DNA from: an uncultured Clostridia bacterium
GTDB taxonomy: Bacteria; Bacillota; Clostridia; Oscillospirales; Oscillospiraceae
Direction: 5' to 3'
NCBI GenBank assembly: GCA_945918815.1
Contig: CAMEIU010000001.1
Coordinates: 1 to 56,951 of the forward strand
DNA length: 56,951 bases
In this document: positions 39,588-48,116 of the stretch, piece after piece
Position numbering within the stretch: the first letter of the stretch is position 1
How the letters are laid out: every line of letters starts with the position of its first letter
Notes under the pieces: model-generated
Told to the model about the DNA's origin: nothing
What the model saw: only the letters and a program-made list of their open reading frames with translations
The model's database searches: none
Translations under genes and position numbers: made by a program

Positions 39588-40628
39588 ATGCTGGAACGAA
39601 GCTATGCTGATTTTGCCTGGGAGAAGACGGCGCAATTGCTGGCCATTGATTCTCCCACGGGCTACACTTCCCGGGCCGCGGCCTGGGTCCGGAAGGAATT
39701 TGAAGATCTGGGCTTTTCCGCCCAAATCACAGCCAAGGGCGGCGTCCTGGCGGACCTGGGCGGGGAAGACGGCCAGAACGGCCTGCTGCTGGCTGCCCAC
39801 GCCGATACCCTGGGCGCCATGGTTGCGGAAATCAAGGGCAGCGGCTGCCTGCGCCTGACGCCCTTGGGCGGCATGAACGCCAACAACGGCGAGGCGGAAA
39901 ACGTCCGGGTCTATACCCGGAACGGCCGCGTCCTGGAGGGAACGCTGCAATTGTGCAACGCCTCCATCCATGTCAACGGGGCCTATTCCGACATGAAGCG
40001 TTCCTTTGACGCCACGGAGGTGGTGCTGGACGAGAATGTGTCCTCCGCCGAAGACGTGCGGAAGCTGGGTGTGGAGGTCGGCGATATCGTCTGCTTCGAG
40101 CCCAGGACCCGCCGCACGGAATCTGGTTATCTCAAGAGCCGCTTCCTGGACGACAAGCTGTCGGTGGGCATTCTGCTGGGCCTGGCGAAGTATCTCCAGG
40201 ATACCGGCGCGGCTTTGTCCCGCCATGTCTATGTCCACGTCACGGTCTATGAAGAGGTGGGCCACGGCTGCGCCGGTTCCGTTCCGGCCGGAATCACGGA
40301 GGCCATCTCCGTGGACATGGGCTGCGTGGGCGAGGGACTGCAATGCACCGAGCGGCAGGTTTCCATCTGCGCCAAGGACTCCGGCGGACCCTACAGCTAC
40401 GAGGTGGTGGGCAAGCTCATCCAGGCCGCCCAGAAAACGGAGGCGGACTACGCCGTGGACGTGTATCCCCATTACGGCTCCGACGTGGAGGCCGCTCTGT
40501 CGGCGGGCTATGACATCCGCCACGGCCTGATCGGCGCGGGCGTCTACGCCAGTCACGGCTATGAGCGCAGCCACATCGACGGCGTCTACAATACCCTGAA
40601 GGTCCTGACCGGGTACCTGAACGTATAA
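39588..40628 (+). CDS. M42-family metallopeptidase inside the cobalamin run
   Basis: A 346-residue protein like M42 glutamyl/leucyl aminopeptidases. Metal-ligand segments are LLAAHADTLGAMV (first His-Asp), KSRFLDDKLSV (bridging Asp), VTVYEEVGHGCAGS (Glu pair, general base and metal), SVDMG (Asp) and late SHGYERSH (His). These enzymes are usually cobalt- or zinc-dependent, tetrahedral cytosolic aminopeptidases. It sits 19 nt after cobT with an AGGAGG ribosome binding site, and no known step of cobamide synthesis needs it. Its place may reflect metal dependence or chance. Confidence 0.9.
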   Translation: MLERSYADFAWEKTAQLLAIDSPTGYTSRAAAWVRKEFEDLGFSAQITAKGGVLADLGGEDGQNGLLLAAHADTLGAMVAEIKGSGCLRLTPLGGMNANNGEAENVRVYTRNGRVLEGTLQLCNASIHVNGAYSDMKRSFDATEVVLDENVSSAEDVRKLGVEVGDIVCFEPRTRRTESGYLKSRFLDDKLSVGILLGLAKYLQDTGAALSRHVYVHVTVYEEVGHGCAGSVPAGITEAISVDMGCVGEGLQCTERQVSICAKDSGGPYSYEVVGKLIQAAQKTEADYAVDVYPHYGSDVEAALSAGYDIRHGLIGAGVYASHGYERSHIDGVYNTLKVLTGYLNV

Positions 40629-40633
40629 TCAAA

Positions 40634-40662
40634 TGCAGCGGCGGCAATCTGCCGCCCGCCGG
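40634..40662. repeat. GGCGGCA palindrome
   Basis: GCGGCGGCA-ATC-TGCCGCC: a small hairpin between the peptidase and cobU, related in layout to the GGCGGCT palindromes. Confidence 0.5.
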
Positions 40663-40694
40663 AACAGAAAGATCCATGAAAAGGAGCGAAAAGG

Positions 40695-41216
40695 ATGCTC
40701 TCTCTTGTGTCCGGCGGCGCGGCCTCCGGAAAATCGGAATATGCGGAAAGCCTGATTCTGGCCTCCGAAGCCAGGCCCCGGGTCTATGTGGCGACCATGG
40801 AGGTCTGGGACCGGGAGAGCCAGGAGCGGGTCCGGCGGCACCGGGACATGCGGAAGGACAAGGGCTTCGTCACCGTGGAGGCCCCCCGGAATCTGGCTCA
40901 TGCGGAGCTGCCCCAAGGCGGCGCGGCGCTGCTGGAATGTATGTCCAATCTGTGCGCCAACGAGTGCTTCGGCCCCGACGGCTTTGCAGGCGCCTACGAC
41001 CGCATCTGGCAGGGCATCTGCCATTTGCTTGATGCCTGTGAGGACGTGGTCATCGTCTCCAACGAGCTGTTCTCCGACGGGATTTCCTATGCGCCGGAGA
41101 CGGAGCAATATTTATCCATTCTGGCAGACCTGAACCGGGCCATTGCGGCCAGGGCAGACCGGGTGTACGAGGTCTGCTGCGGCATTCCGATTTTGTGGAA
41201 AGGAGCAAACCCATGA
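40695..41216 (+). CDS. cobU: Adenosylcobinamide kinase/guanylyltransferase, full length
   Basis: A 173-residue protein. The P-loop GGAASGKSEYAESL is at the N-terminus, the middle ALLECMSNLCANE corresponds to the conserved DCLTLWVTN-like stretch, and VIVSNELFSDGISYAPETEQYL to ADRVYEVCCGIP matches the CobU C-terminus. It phosphorylates adenosylcobinamide and attaches GMP. The stop overlaps the cobS start (ATGA). The residue after the SNE motif differs from the usual G(L/M)G, so the guanylyl step may be tuned differently; compare the short paralogue at 41974. Confidence 0.9.
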   Translation: MLSLVSGGAASGKSEYAESLILASEARPRVYVATMEVWDRESQERVRRHRDMRKDKGFVTVEAPRNLAHAELPQGGAALLECMSNLCANECFGPDGFAGAYDRIWQGICHLLDACEDVVIVSNELFSDGISYAPETEQYLSILADLNRAIAARADRVYEVCCGIPILWKGANP

Positions 41217-41977
41217 AACAGCTTTGGCAGTCCTTCACGCTGGCCACAGCCATGTATTCCAAGCTGCCCATGCCCCGGGTGGAATGGGGACCGGACGCCA
41301 TGTCCCATGTGTTCTGCTTCTTTCCGTGGATTGGGCTGGTCGCCGGCGCGCTGGAGCTTCTGTGGTTCTGGATTTCGGCAAAGCTGAATCTGGGAAGCCT
41401 CCTGTTCGCCGCCGTGGCCGCGCTGATTCCCATTTCCATCACCGGCGGCATCCACCTGGATGGCCTCTGCGACACCTGCGACGCCCTGGGCTCCCACCAG
41501 AGCCGGGAACGGAAGCTGGAGATTTTGAAGGATTCCCACACCGGTGCCTTTGCCCTCATCGGCCTGGGCGCTTATCTGCTTTTGGACGTGGCCCTGTGGG
41601 CGGAGACAAAGCCCTGCCTGGCCCTGGCTTTCATTCCCGTGGTGTCCCGCAGTCTGTCCGGCCTCTGCGCCGTGACCATGCCCAATGCCCGGGGCTCCGG
41701 CCTGCTGGCGTCCTTTTCTGAGAATTCCCACCTGCGCCACAATCGGATCGTCCTGGCCCTGTGGCTCCTGGCGGCGGCTCTGGTGCTTGGCTGTCTGCCC
41801 GGCTGGGAGGGCGTGGCGATTCTGGCAGGCGCGCTGCTGGCATTGGCGTACTACCGGCATATGAGTTTGAAGGAATTTGGCGGTATCACCGGCGACCTGG
41901 AAGGCTGGTTCCTGCAAATCTGCGAGCTGGCCTGCCTGGCCGCGGCGGTGCTGTGTCAAAAGGGGATGGCGTTATGA
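41213..41977 (+). CDS. cobS: Cobalamin synthase (adenosylcobinamide-GDP ribazoletransferase)
   Basis: A 254-residue integral membrane protein with several hydrophobic helices. The signature GIHLDGLCDTCDALGSHQSRERKLEILKDSHTGAFA contains the metal-binding aspartates. It joins activated cobinamide and ribazole. The ATG at 41213 overlaps the cobU stop; the TGA overlaps the next ATG (41974). Confidence 0.96.
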   Translation: MKQLWQSFTLATAMYSKLPMPRVEWGPDAMSHVFCFFPWIGLVAGALELLWFWISAKLNLGSLLFAAVAALIPISITGGIHLDGLCDTCDALGSHQSRERKLEILKDSHTGAFALIGLGAYLLLDVALWAETKPCLALAFIPVVSRSLSGLCAVTMPNARGSGLLASFSENSHLRHNRIVLALWLLAAALVLGCLPGWEGVAILAGALLALAYYRHMSLKEFGGITGDLEGWFLQICELACLAAAVLCQKGMAL

Positions 41978-42303
41978 GACTGATCATCGGCGGCAAGGGA
42001 CAGGGAAAGCTGGACTATGCGCTGTCTCTCGGCTATGAACGGACGGATGTTTCCACGGAACTGCCTGCGGAGAAGCCCATTTTATGCGGGCTCCAAAATC
42101 TGACCCGGGCGAATCCCAACCTGACGGCGGCGGACATTCCCGACTGTATTGTGATCTGCGACGAGCTGGGCTGCGGCGTGGTCCCCATAGACCCGGAGGA
42201 CCGGGCCTGGCGGGAGCGGACCGGACGGCTCTGCTGCGAGCTGGCAAAGCGGGCGGACCATGTGGACCGGGTCTTCTGCGGAATCGCCATGCAATTAAAG
42301 TAG
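41974..42303 (+). CDS. Short CobU-like protein
   Basis: A 109-residue protein starting MRLIIGGKGQGKLDYAL, a CobU-type P-loop lacking the usual SGKS, and ending with VICDELGCGVVPIDPEDRAWRERTGRLCCELAKRADHVDRVFCGIAM, which matches the C-terminal part of CobU (ELGxGxVP, then GRLxxxLA). The central third of CobU, including the expected active-site region, is missing. The start overlaps the cobS stop (ATGA); a longer upstream frame runs inside cobS. The TAG stop is part of a GTAGGGGCGCGC palindrome. It may be a second enzyme with one activity, a regulator or a subunit of CobU. Confidence 0.82.
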   Translation: MRLIIGGKGQGKLDYALSLGYERTDVSTELPAEKPILCGLQNLTRANPNLTAADIPDCIVICDELGCGVVPIDPEDRAWRERTGRLCCELAKRADHVDRVFCGIAMQLK

Positions 42304-42327
42304 GGGCGCGCATTGCGCGTCCGTAGG
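42302..42327. repeat. GGGGCGCGC palindrome supplying a stop codon
   Basis: TAGGGGCGCGC-ATT-GCGCGTCC just at the end of the short cobU-like gene; the TAG is its stop codon. Confidence 0.6.
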
Positions 42328-42336
42328 AGCAACTTT

Positions 42337-43293
42337 ATGAACCATTTTCTCGCCTTATTACTGGGTTTTCTCATCGACCTGCTGCTCGGCGATCCCCGTT
42401 GGCTGCCCCACCCGGTCCAGGGCATGGGCTGGCTGATTACCAAACTGGAGCCGGGACTGCGGAACATCTTCCCCAAATCCAACCGGGGCCTGCTCTGGGC
42501 GGGCGTGCTGCTGGTGATCCTGGTCGTGGGGCTGACGGGCCTCTGCACAGGCTTGGCCCTGTGGCTCTGCGGCCTGGTCCATCCGGTTTTGCAATTCGCG
42601 GTGGAAGGGATCATCTGCTGGCAGATTCTCGCCACAAAATCCCTGCGGACCGAGAGCATGAAGGTGGTCCATGCATTGGAGAACGGCACCCTGGACGACG
42701 GCCGCAAAGCCGTGTCCATGATTGTGGGCCGGGATACAGAGCAGCTGACCGAGGAAGAGGTCCTGGCCGCCGCCGTGGAGACCGTGGCGGAGAACGCCTC
42801 CGACGGGATTTTGGCCCCCCTACTCTGGGCGGCGTTCCTGGGACCGGTGGGAGGCATGTGCTATAAGGCCGTCAACACCATGGATTCCATGGTGGGCTAC
42901 AAAAACGACCGGTATCGCTACTTCGGCCGGGCGGCGGCCATGCTGGACGACGTCTGCAATTTCCTTCCGGCCCGTATCTCCGGCTTCCTCATGTGTCTGG
43001 CAGCCTGCCTGAGCTTCGACGGCAAAGCCGCGTTTCGGATTTTCTTCCGGGACCGGAAGAACCACAAATCTCCCAACTCCGCCCACACCGAGGCCGCCTG
43101 CGCCGGGGCTCTGGGCCTGCAGTTGGGCGGCACCCACCTGTATTTCGGCAAGCCTGTGGAAAAGCCCACCATCGGCGACCCGGTGCGGAACATCGAGCGG
43201 GCCGACGTGAAGCGGGCCAACAATCTGGCCTTGGACACGGCCCTCCTGGCCATGCTGATTTTTGACGTGATACCACTGCTGATCTTCCACTGA
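42337..43293 (+). CDS. cbiB: Adenosylcobinamide-phosphate synthase
   Basis: A 318-residue membrane protein. The start LLGFLIDLLLGDPRWLPHPVQGMGWLI, the TVAENASDGILAPLLW motif and AVNTMDSMVGYKNDRYRYFG are CbiB/CobD family marks. It attaches aminopropanol phosphate to cobyrate. The ATG at 42337 follows TAGGAGC. The gap upstream is only the short palindrome. Confidence 0.96.
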   Translation: MNHFLALLLGFLIDLLLGDPRWLPHPVQGMGWLITKLEPGLRNIFPKSNRGLLWAGVLLVILVVGLTGLCTGLALWLCGLVHPVLQFAVEGIICWQILATKSLRTESMKVVHALENGTLDDGRKAVSMIVGRDTEQLTEEEVLAAAVETVAENASDGILAPLLWAAFLGPVGGMCYKAVNTMDSMVGYKNDRYRYFGRAAAMLDDVCNFLPARISGFLMCLAACLSFDGKAAFRIFFRDRKNHKSPNSAHTEAACAGALGLQLGGTHLYFGKPVEKPTIGDPVRNIERADVKRANNLALDTALLAMLIFDVIPLLIFH

Positions 43294-43300
43294 GAAAAAT

Positions 43301-43443
43301 CCCTCGTGCCCCCTGTCAGGGGGCTCCGCGAAGCGGTGGGGGTTGTCGCAAGTTTGCAATTGTACTGTGGTTCGGTAAAATTACTTGTCGGTACACCCCC
43401 CTGCCTCGCAGGCTCGGCAGCCCCCTGATAGGGGGCACGAGGG
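43301..43443. repeat. Structured ~150-bp repeat, copy C
   Basis: CCCTCGTGCCCCC to GGGGGCACGAGGG. Core GCAAGTTTGCAATTGTA...GGTAAAATTACTTGTCGGTAC; flanking hairpins CCGC-GAA-GCGG and GCCT-CGC-AGGC. Confidence 0.8.
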
Positions 43444-43463
43444 GCTTGTATTTTGGAGGCTTT

Positions 43464-44510
43464 ATGATTTCAATCCACGGCGGAGACCTGGTTTCCGCAA
43501 AGGAAGTTTATCAAGGAGAGATTCTGGACCTCTCCGTCAATCTGAATCCCCTTGGTCCGCCGCCGGAGGTCCGCGCGGCGGTGGCAGCCGTATCCCTGAC
43601 CCAGTACCCGGATCCGGCGTGCCGGGCCTTGCGGCGGGCCATTGCCCGGCGGGACGGCGTGGACCCGGCGCAGGTCTTCTGCGGAAACGGCGCGGCGGAG
43701 GTCATCTTCCGGCTGGCGCTGGCCCTGCGGCCCCGGTCGGCGCTGCTGACGGCTCCGACCTTTTCCGAATATGAGGCGGCCCTGACCCAGGTGGGCTGCG
43801 CCTGCCGGTTCCATCCCCTGCATCCGGCGCAGAACTTCGACGTGACGGAGACAATTCTGGAGGACATCCGGCCGGATGTGGACCTGGTCATGCTCTGCAA
43901 CCCCAATAATCCCACGGGACGGCTGATTTCGGAGAATCTGCTGCTCCAAATCCTGGCCCGGTGCGAGGAAGCGGGGGCCGTGCTGGCGGTGGACGAGTGC
44001 TTCCTGCCGCTGGCCCAGGCCGGTCCCGGGCTTGCGCCGTACCTGAAGGACCATCCGAAGCTCTTTTTGCTGCGGGCCTTCACCAAGGCCTATGCCGTCC
44101 CCGGCCTGCGGCTGGGCTACGGCCTCTGCGCCCCGGAGCTGGCGGCGCAGTTGGCGGCCTGGGGCCCCTGTTGGAATGTGTCCGGCCCGGCCCAGGCGGC
44201 GGGGCTTGCCTGCTGTGAAAAGACCGGCTGGGCAGAGCAGGGGCGGGAACGGATCATGGCCTTGCGGCCTGCGCTCCTGGAGGGCCTGGAGGCACTGGGC
44301 TGCCAGGTGATCCCGGGACAGGCCAACTATCTGCTGTTCCGGCTGCCTGGCGTCCCGGATTTGAAGGACCGGCTGCTCCGGCGTGGCATCCTGATCCGAA
44401 GCTGCGCCAACTACCGGGGCCTGGGGCCCGACTGGTACCGGGTGGCGGTGGGGCAGAAATCGGAAAACGAACGGCTTTTAGCGGAATTGCGAAACAGTTT
44501 GGAGGCGTGA
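43464..44510 (+). CDS. cobD: Threonine-phosphate decarboxylase
   Basis: A 348-residue class I/II aminotransferase-fold PLP protein. HGGDLVSAKEVYQGEILDLSVNLNPLGPP is the CobD start. CNPNNPTGRLI, VDECFLPL and the PLP-lysine motif FTKAYAVPGLRLGY follow. It makes (R)-1-amino-2-propanol phosphate for the corrin side chain. The ATG at 43464 has TTGGAGG upstream. It ends 1 nt before cobQ. Confidence 0.94.
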   Translation: MISIHGGDLVSAKEVYQGEILDLSVNLNPLGPPPEVRAAVAAVSLTQYPDPACRALRRAIARRDGVDPAQVFCGNGAAEVIFRLALALRPRSALLTAPTFSEYEAALTQVGCACRFHPLHPAQNFDVTETILEDIRPDVDLVMLCNPNNPTGRLISENLLLQILARCEEAGAVLAVDECFLPLAQAGPGLAPYLKDHPKLFLLRAFTKAYAVPGLRLGYGLCAPELAAQLAAWGPCWNVSGPAQAAGLACCEKTGWAEQGRERIMALRPALLEGLEALGCQVIPGQANYLLFRLPGVPDLKDRLLRRGILIRSCANYRGLGPDWYRVAVGQKSENERLLAELRNSLEA

Positions 44511-44511
44511 C

Positions 44512-46002
44512 ATGGCAAAATCCATCATGGTGCTTGGCACCACATCCAACGCCGGAAAGAGCTTCCTGGCGGCGGCTCTGTGCCGGATTTTCAAACAGGA
44601 CGGCCATTCCGTGGCTCCGTTCAAGTCTCAGAACATGGCCCTCAACTCCTTCATCACCGCCGAGGGCCTGGAGATGGGTCGCGCCCAGGTCATGCAGGCC
44701 GAGGCGGCGGGCATCGAGCCCAGCGTGAAAATGAACCCCATCCTGTTGAAGCCCACCAACGACGTGGGCTCCCAGGTCATCGTTAACGGCGAGGTCCGGG
44801 GAATCATGAAGGCCCGGGACTATTTCGCCATGAAAAAGCAGCTGATTCCCGATATCCTGGCCGCCTACAACGATCTGGCCTCCGCCCACGACATCATGGT
44901 CCTGGAGGGAGCGGGCAGCCCGGCGGAGATCAATTTAAAGCAGGACGACATTGTCAACATGGGCATGGCGAAGCTGGCAAACGCCCCGGTGCTGCTGTGC
45001 GCCGACATTGACAAGGGCGGCGTCTTCGCCTCCCTCTATGGCACCGTGGCCCTGGTGGAGCCGGAGGAGCGGGAGAGAATCAAGGGATTGATCATCAACA
45101 ACTTCCGGGGGGACAAGACCATTCTGGACCCGGGCGTCAAGATGCTGGAGGACCTGACGGGCATCCCCGTGGTGGGCGTGGTGCCCCATTTACAGGTGGA
45201 CCTGGACGACGAGGATTCTCTCACGGACCGGTTCACCCGGCAGGCCAAAAAGGGCCTGGTGGACGTGGCGGTGGTGCGGCTGCCCAGAATCTCCAACTTC
45301 ACGGACTTCAATTCCCTGGACCGGATGCAGGAGGTGTCCCTCCGGTATGTTTCCTCCGCCGGCGATTTGGGCAATCCCGACGCGGTGATTTTACCCGGCA
45401 CCAAGAATACCATGGACGACCTGAGATGGCTCAGGCAGAGCGGCCTGGAGGCGGCCATTTTGAAGCACGCGGCCCGGGGCGGCGCGGTGGTGGGAATCTG
45501 CGGCGGCTATCAGATGCTCTGCCGCTCTATCTCCGATCCCACCGGAGCCGAGACCGGCGGCGCGCTGCGGGGCATGGGCCTGCTGGACGCCGACACGGTG
45601 TTCTTAGGGGAAAAGGAACGGACCCGGGTCACGGGAACCGTACAGAATGCCCGGGGCATCTTTGAGGACCTGAACGGCGCATCTTTTGAAGGCTATGAGA
45701 TCCACATGGGCCGGACCGCCGGAAAGACCGACTGGGCCTTGCTGGACCAGAACGGAACCCGAAAGCCCGACGGCATGGCCCGGGACAACGTCTGGGGCAG
45801 CTATGTCCACGGCATTTTCGACCAGGGCGGCTTCGCCCAGGCCTTTGTCTCCTGTCTGTTGAAGGCCAAGGGCTTGGACCCGGCCCAGGGCGTGGAGGAC
45901 TGGACCGACTACAAGGAGCGGCAGTATGACCTGCTGGCCGACGGCGTCCGGGCCGCGTTGGATATGGAAAAAATCTATGAAATCCTGGAGGGACAGCGAT
46001 GA
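44512..46002 (+). CDS. cobQ: Cobyric acid synthase
   Basis: A 496-residue protein of normal length. GTTSNAGKSFLAAALCRIF is the P-loop; MALNSFITAEGLEMGRAQVMQAEAA and FRGDKTILDPG are typical of CobQ/CbiP. The C-terminal amidotransferase holds VVGICGGYQML with its nucleophile cysteine and a late histidine in YVHGIFD. It amidates side chains b, d, e and g. The stop overlaps the cbiC start (ATGA). Confidence 0.97.
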   Translation: MAKSIMVLGTTSNAGKSFLAAALCRIFKQDGHSVAPFKSQNMALNSFITAEGLEMGRAQVMQAEAAGIEPSVKMNPILLKPTNDVGSQVIVNGEVRGIMKARDYFAMKKQLIPDILAAYNDLASAHDIMVLEGAGSPAEINLKQDDIVNMGMAKLANAPVLLCADIDKGGVFASLYGTVALVEPEERERIKGLIINNFRGDKTILDPGVKMLEDLTGIPVVGVVPHLQVDLDDEDSLTDRFTRQAKKGLVDVAVVRLPRISNFTDFNSLDRMQEVSLRYVSSAGDLGNPDAVILPGTKNTMDDLRWLRQSGLEAAILKHAARGGAVVGICGGYQMLCRSISDPTGAETGGALRGMGLLDADTVFLGEKERTRVTGTVQNARGIFEDLNGASFEGYEIHMGRTAGKTDWALLDQNGTRKPDGMARDNVWGSYVHGIFDQGGFAQAFVSCLLKAKGLDPAQGVEDWTDYKERQYDLLADGVRAALDMEKIYEILEGQR

Positions 46003-46646
46003 GCGTGGAATTGCAGAGAGTGGCCCCCGCCGACATTGAGGCGCGGCGCATGGAGATCATCCAGCAGGAGCTGGGCGGCCGGGTCCTGCTGGAGGAAAAC
46101 AAGGCCGTGATCCTGCGGGCCATCCACACCACAGCGGATTTCGACTATGCCGATAATCTGGTGTTCTCCCCCGGGGCCGTGGCCAAAGGCGTGGCGGCGT
46201 TCCAGGCCGGGGCGGACATCGTCACCGACACCACCATGGCCATGTCCGGCATCAACAAGCGGGTCCTGGGAAAGTTCGGCGGCCAGGTGCACAACTTTAT
46301 CGCCGACCCGGCTGTGGCCGCCGCGGCCAAGGAACGGGGCGTCACCCGGGCCACGGTCAGCATGGAGCGGGCGGCGGAGATGGGCAAGCATCTGGTCTAC
46401 GCCATCGGCAACGCGCCCACAGCCCTGGTGCGGCTCTATGAGCTGTGGCAGGAAGGAAAGCTGCCGGAACCGGCTCTGGTCATCGGCGTGCCTGTGGGCT
46501 TCGTCAACGTGGTGGAATCCAAGGAGCTGATGCTCACCATGGACGCGCCCCACATCGTGGCCCGGGGCCGCAAGGGCGGCAGCAACGTGGCCGCCGCCAT
46601 CTGCAACGCCCTTTTGTACACCGCATCCCAGAATGAAAGAGAGTAA
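45999..46646 (+). CDS. cbiC: Cobalt-precorrin-8 methylmutase
   Basis: A 215-residue protein. The catalytic histidine lies in AIHTTADFDYADNLVFS, and DTTMAMSGINKR and VGFVNVVESKE match CbiC/CobH. It moves the methyl from C11 to C12, forming cobyrinate. It begins in the cobQ stop (ATGA) and ends 6 nt before the cbiK-cbiL fusion. Confidence 0.96.
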   Translation: MSVELQRVAPADIEARRMEIIQQELGGRVLLEENKAVILRAIHTTADFDYADNLVFSPGAVAKGVAAFQAGADIVTDTTMAMSGINKRVLGKFGGQVHNFIADPAVAAAAKERGVTRATVSMERAAEMGKHLVYAIGNAPTALVRLYELWQEGKLPEPALVIGVPVGFVNVVESKELMLTMDAPHIVARGRKGGSNVAAAICNALLYTASQNERE

Positions 46647-46652
46647 ACACCT

Positions 46653-48116
46653 ATGAAACAAGCGATTTTGGCCGTGTCCTTCGGCACCACCTATCCCGAC
46701 ACCCTGGAGCGGACCATCGCCGCCACGGAGCGGGCTCTGGCCGCTGCCTATCCCGGTTGGGAGGTGCGGAGAGCCTTCACCAGCGGCATGATTCTCAAAA
46801 AGCTCCGGGAACGGGACGGCCTGGAGATCGACAACGTGGCCCAGGCCCTGGACCGGCTGGAGGCCGAGGGCTTCACCCATGTGGCGGTCCAGTCCACCCA
46901 TGTGATGCACGGCGAGGAATATGAAAAGATGCTCTCCCAGCTCTCGCCCTACCGGCTTCGGATGCGGATCTCCGTGGGCGCGCCGCTGCTCCATGGGGAG
47001 GAGGACTATGAAGCCGTGGCGGACGCCCTCCTGAACTGGCTGCCCATGCCGGAGCAGGACGAGGCCCTGGTGTTCATGGGCCACGGCACGGTCCACTATG
47101 CCAACGCGGCCTACGCCCAGATGGAGCATATGCTCCGGGCCAGAAACGACCGGATCTATTTTGCCACGGTGGAGGGCTATCCCACCTTAGAATCTGTGAA
47201 ACGCCAGCTTTCCGCAAGGCCGGAGATTCGGAAGGTCCTGCTGACCCCGTTTATGCTGGTGGCCGGGGACCATGCCCGCAATGACATGGCCGGAAGCGAC
47301 GATTCCTGGAAAACGGAATTGGAGGCCGCGGGCTACGAGGTCCGCTGCCTGCTCCAGGGCCTGGGCCAGTGCCCGGCCATTCAGAATTTGTTCGTCCGCC
47401 ACTGCGGCGAGGCCATGGCGCAGCTGCCCAAGGGCGGCAAGCTCTGGGGCGTGGGTGTGGGCCCCGGCGACCCGGAGCTGCTGACCCTGAAAGCTGTCCG
47501 GGTCCTGCGGGAGGCGGATGTGGTGGCGGTCCCCGACAGCGGTAAGGCCGATAAGACGGCCATGCAGATCGCGGCGGCGTATCTCGAAGGGAAGGAGCTG
47601 TTCTACGCCGCGGCTCCCATGGTCCGGGACAAAGACGTGCTGGAACAGGCCTATACGGACAACGCGGACAAGATCTGCGCCCTGCTGGACCAGGGCAAGC
47701 AGGTGGCGTTCATCACCCTGGGCGACCCCACGGTCTATTCCACCTATCTCTACACCCACAAAAAGGTCCTGACCCGGGGCTACGAGGCCGAGATCGTGTC
47801 GGGCATTCCCTCCTTCTGCGCCGCGGCGGCACGGCTGAACCGGGCCCTCTGCGAGGGCGCCGAGCCGCTGCTGATTCTCCCGGCCTCCCACGGCCAGGAG
47901 GCCCTGCTGGACATCCCGGCCAACAAGGTGTTTATGAAAGCGGGCCGCTCCATTCTGGACTTGCAGGAGCAGCTCCGGCAGCGGGGCCAGCTGGACGGGG
48001 CTGCCATGGTGGAGAACTGCGGGCTGCCCGGCGAGCGGGTCTATGCGCATTTTGCGGATTTGAAGGAGCCCTCCGGCTATTTCTCTCTGGTCATCGCCAA
48101 AGGAGGAGAACAATGA
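46653..48116 (+). CDS. cbiK-cbiL: Fusion of sirohydrochlorin cobaltochelatase and cobalt-factor II C20-methyltransferase
   Basis: A 487-residue protein. Residues 1 to about 255 are CbiK, with the metal-binding histidines H144 (FMGHGTVHY) and H207 (VAGDHARNDM), the positions expected from characterised CbiK. Residues from about 262 are CbiL (LWGVGVGPGDPELLTLKAVR, TLGDPTVYSTYLY, VSGIPSFCAAAARL). Cobalt insertion and the next methylation are thus on one chain, which may hold the unstable cobalt-sirohydrochlorin. No signal peptide is seen, so it is cytosolic. The TGA overlaps the next ATG. Confidence 0.94.
   Translation: MKQAILAVSFGTTYPDTLERTIAATERALAAAYPGWEVRRAFTSGMILKKLRERDGLEIDNVAQALDRLEAEGFTHVAVQSTHVMHGEEYEKMLSQLSPYRLRMRISVGAPLLHGEEDYEAVADALLNWLPMPEQDEALVFMGHGTVHYANAAYAQMEHMLRARNDRIYFATVEGYPTLESVKRQLSARPEIRKVLLTPFMLVAGDHARNDMAGSDDSWKTELEAAGYEVRCLLQGLGQCPAIQNLFVRHCGEAMAQLPKGGKLWGVGVGPGDPELLTLKAVRVLREADVVAVPDSGKADKTAMQIAAAYLEGKELFYAAAPMVRDKDVLEQAYTDNADKICALLDQGKQVAFITLGDPTVYSTYLYTHKKVLTRGYEAEIVSGIPSFCAAAARLNRALCEGAEPLLILPASHGQEALLDIPANKVFMKAGRSILDLQEQLRQRGQLDGAAMVENCGLPGERVYAHFADLKEPSGYFSLVIAKGGEQ

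Noticed and set aside
41761..41973. Longer start for the short CobU-like protein
   Set aside because: The extra residues are an out-of-frame reading of cobS.
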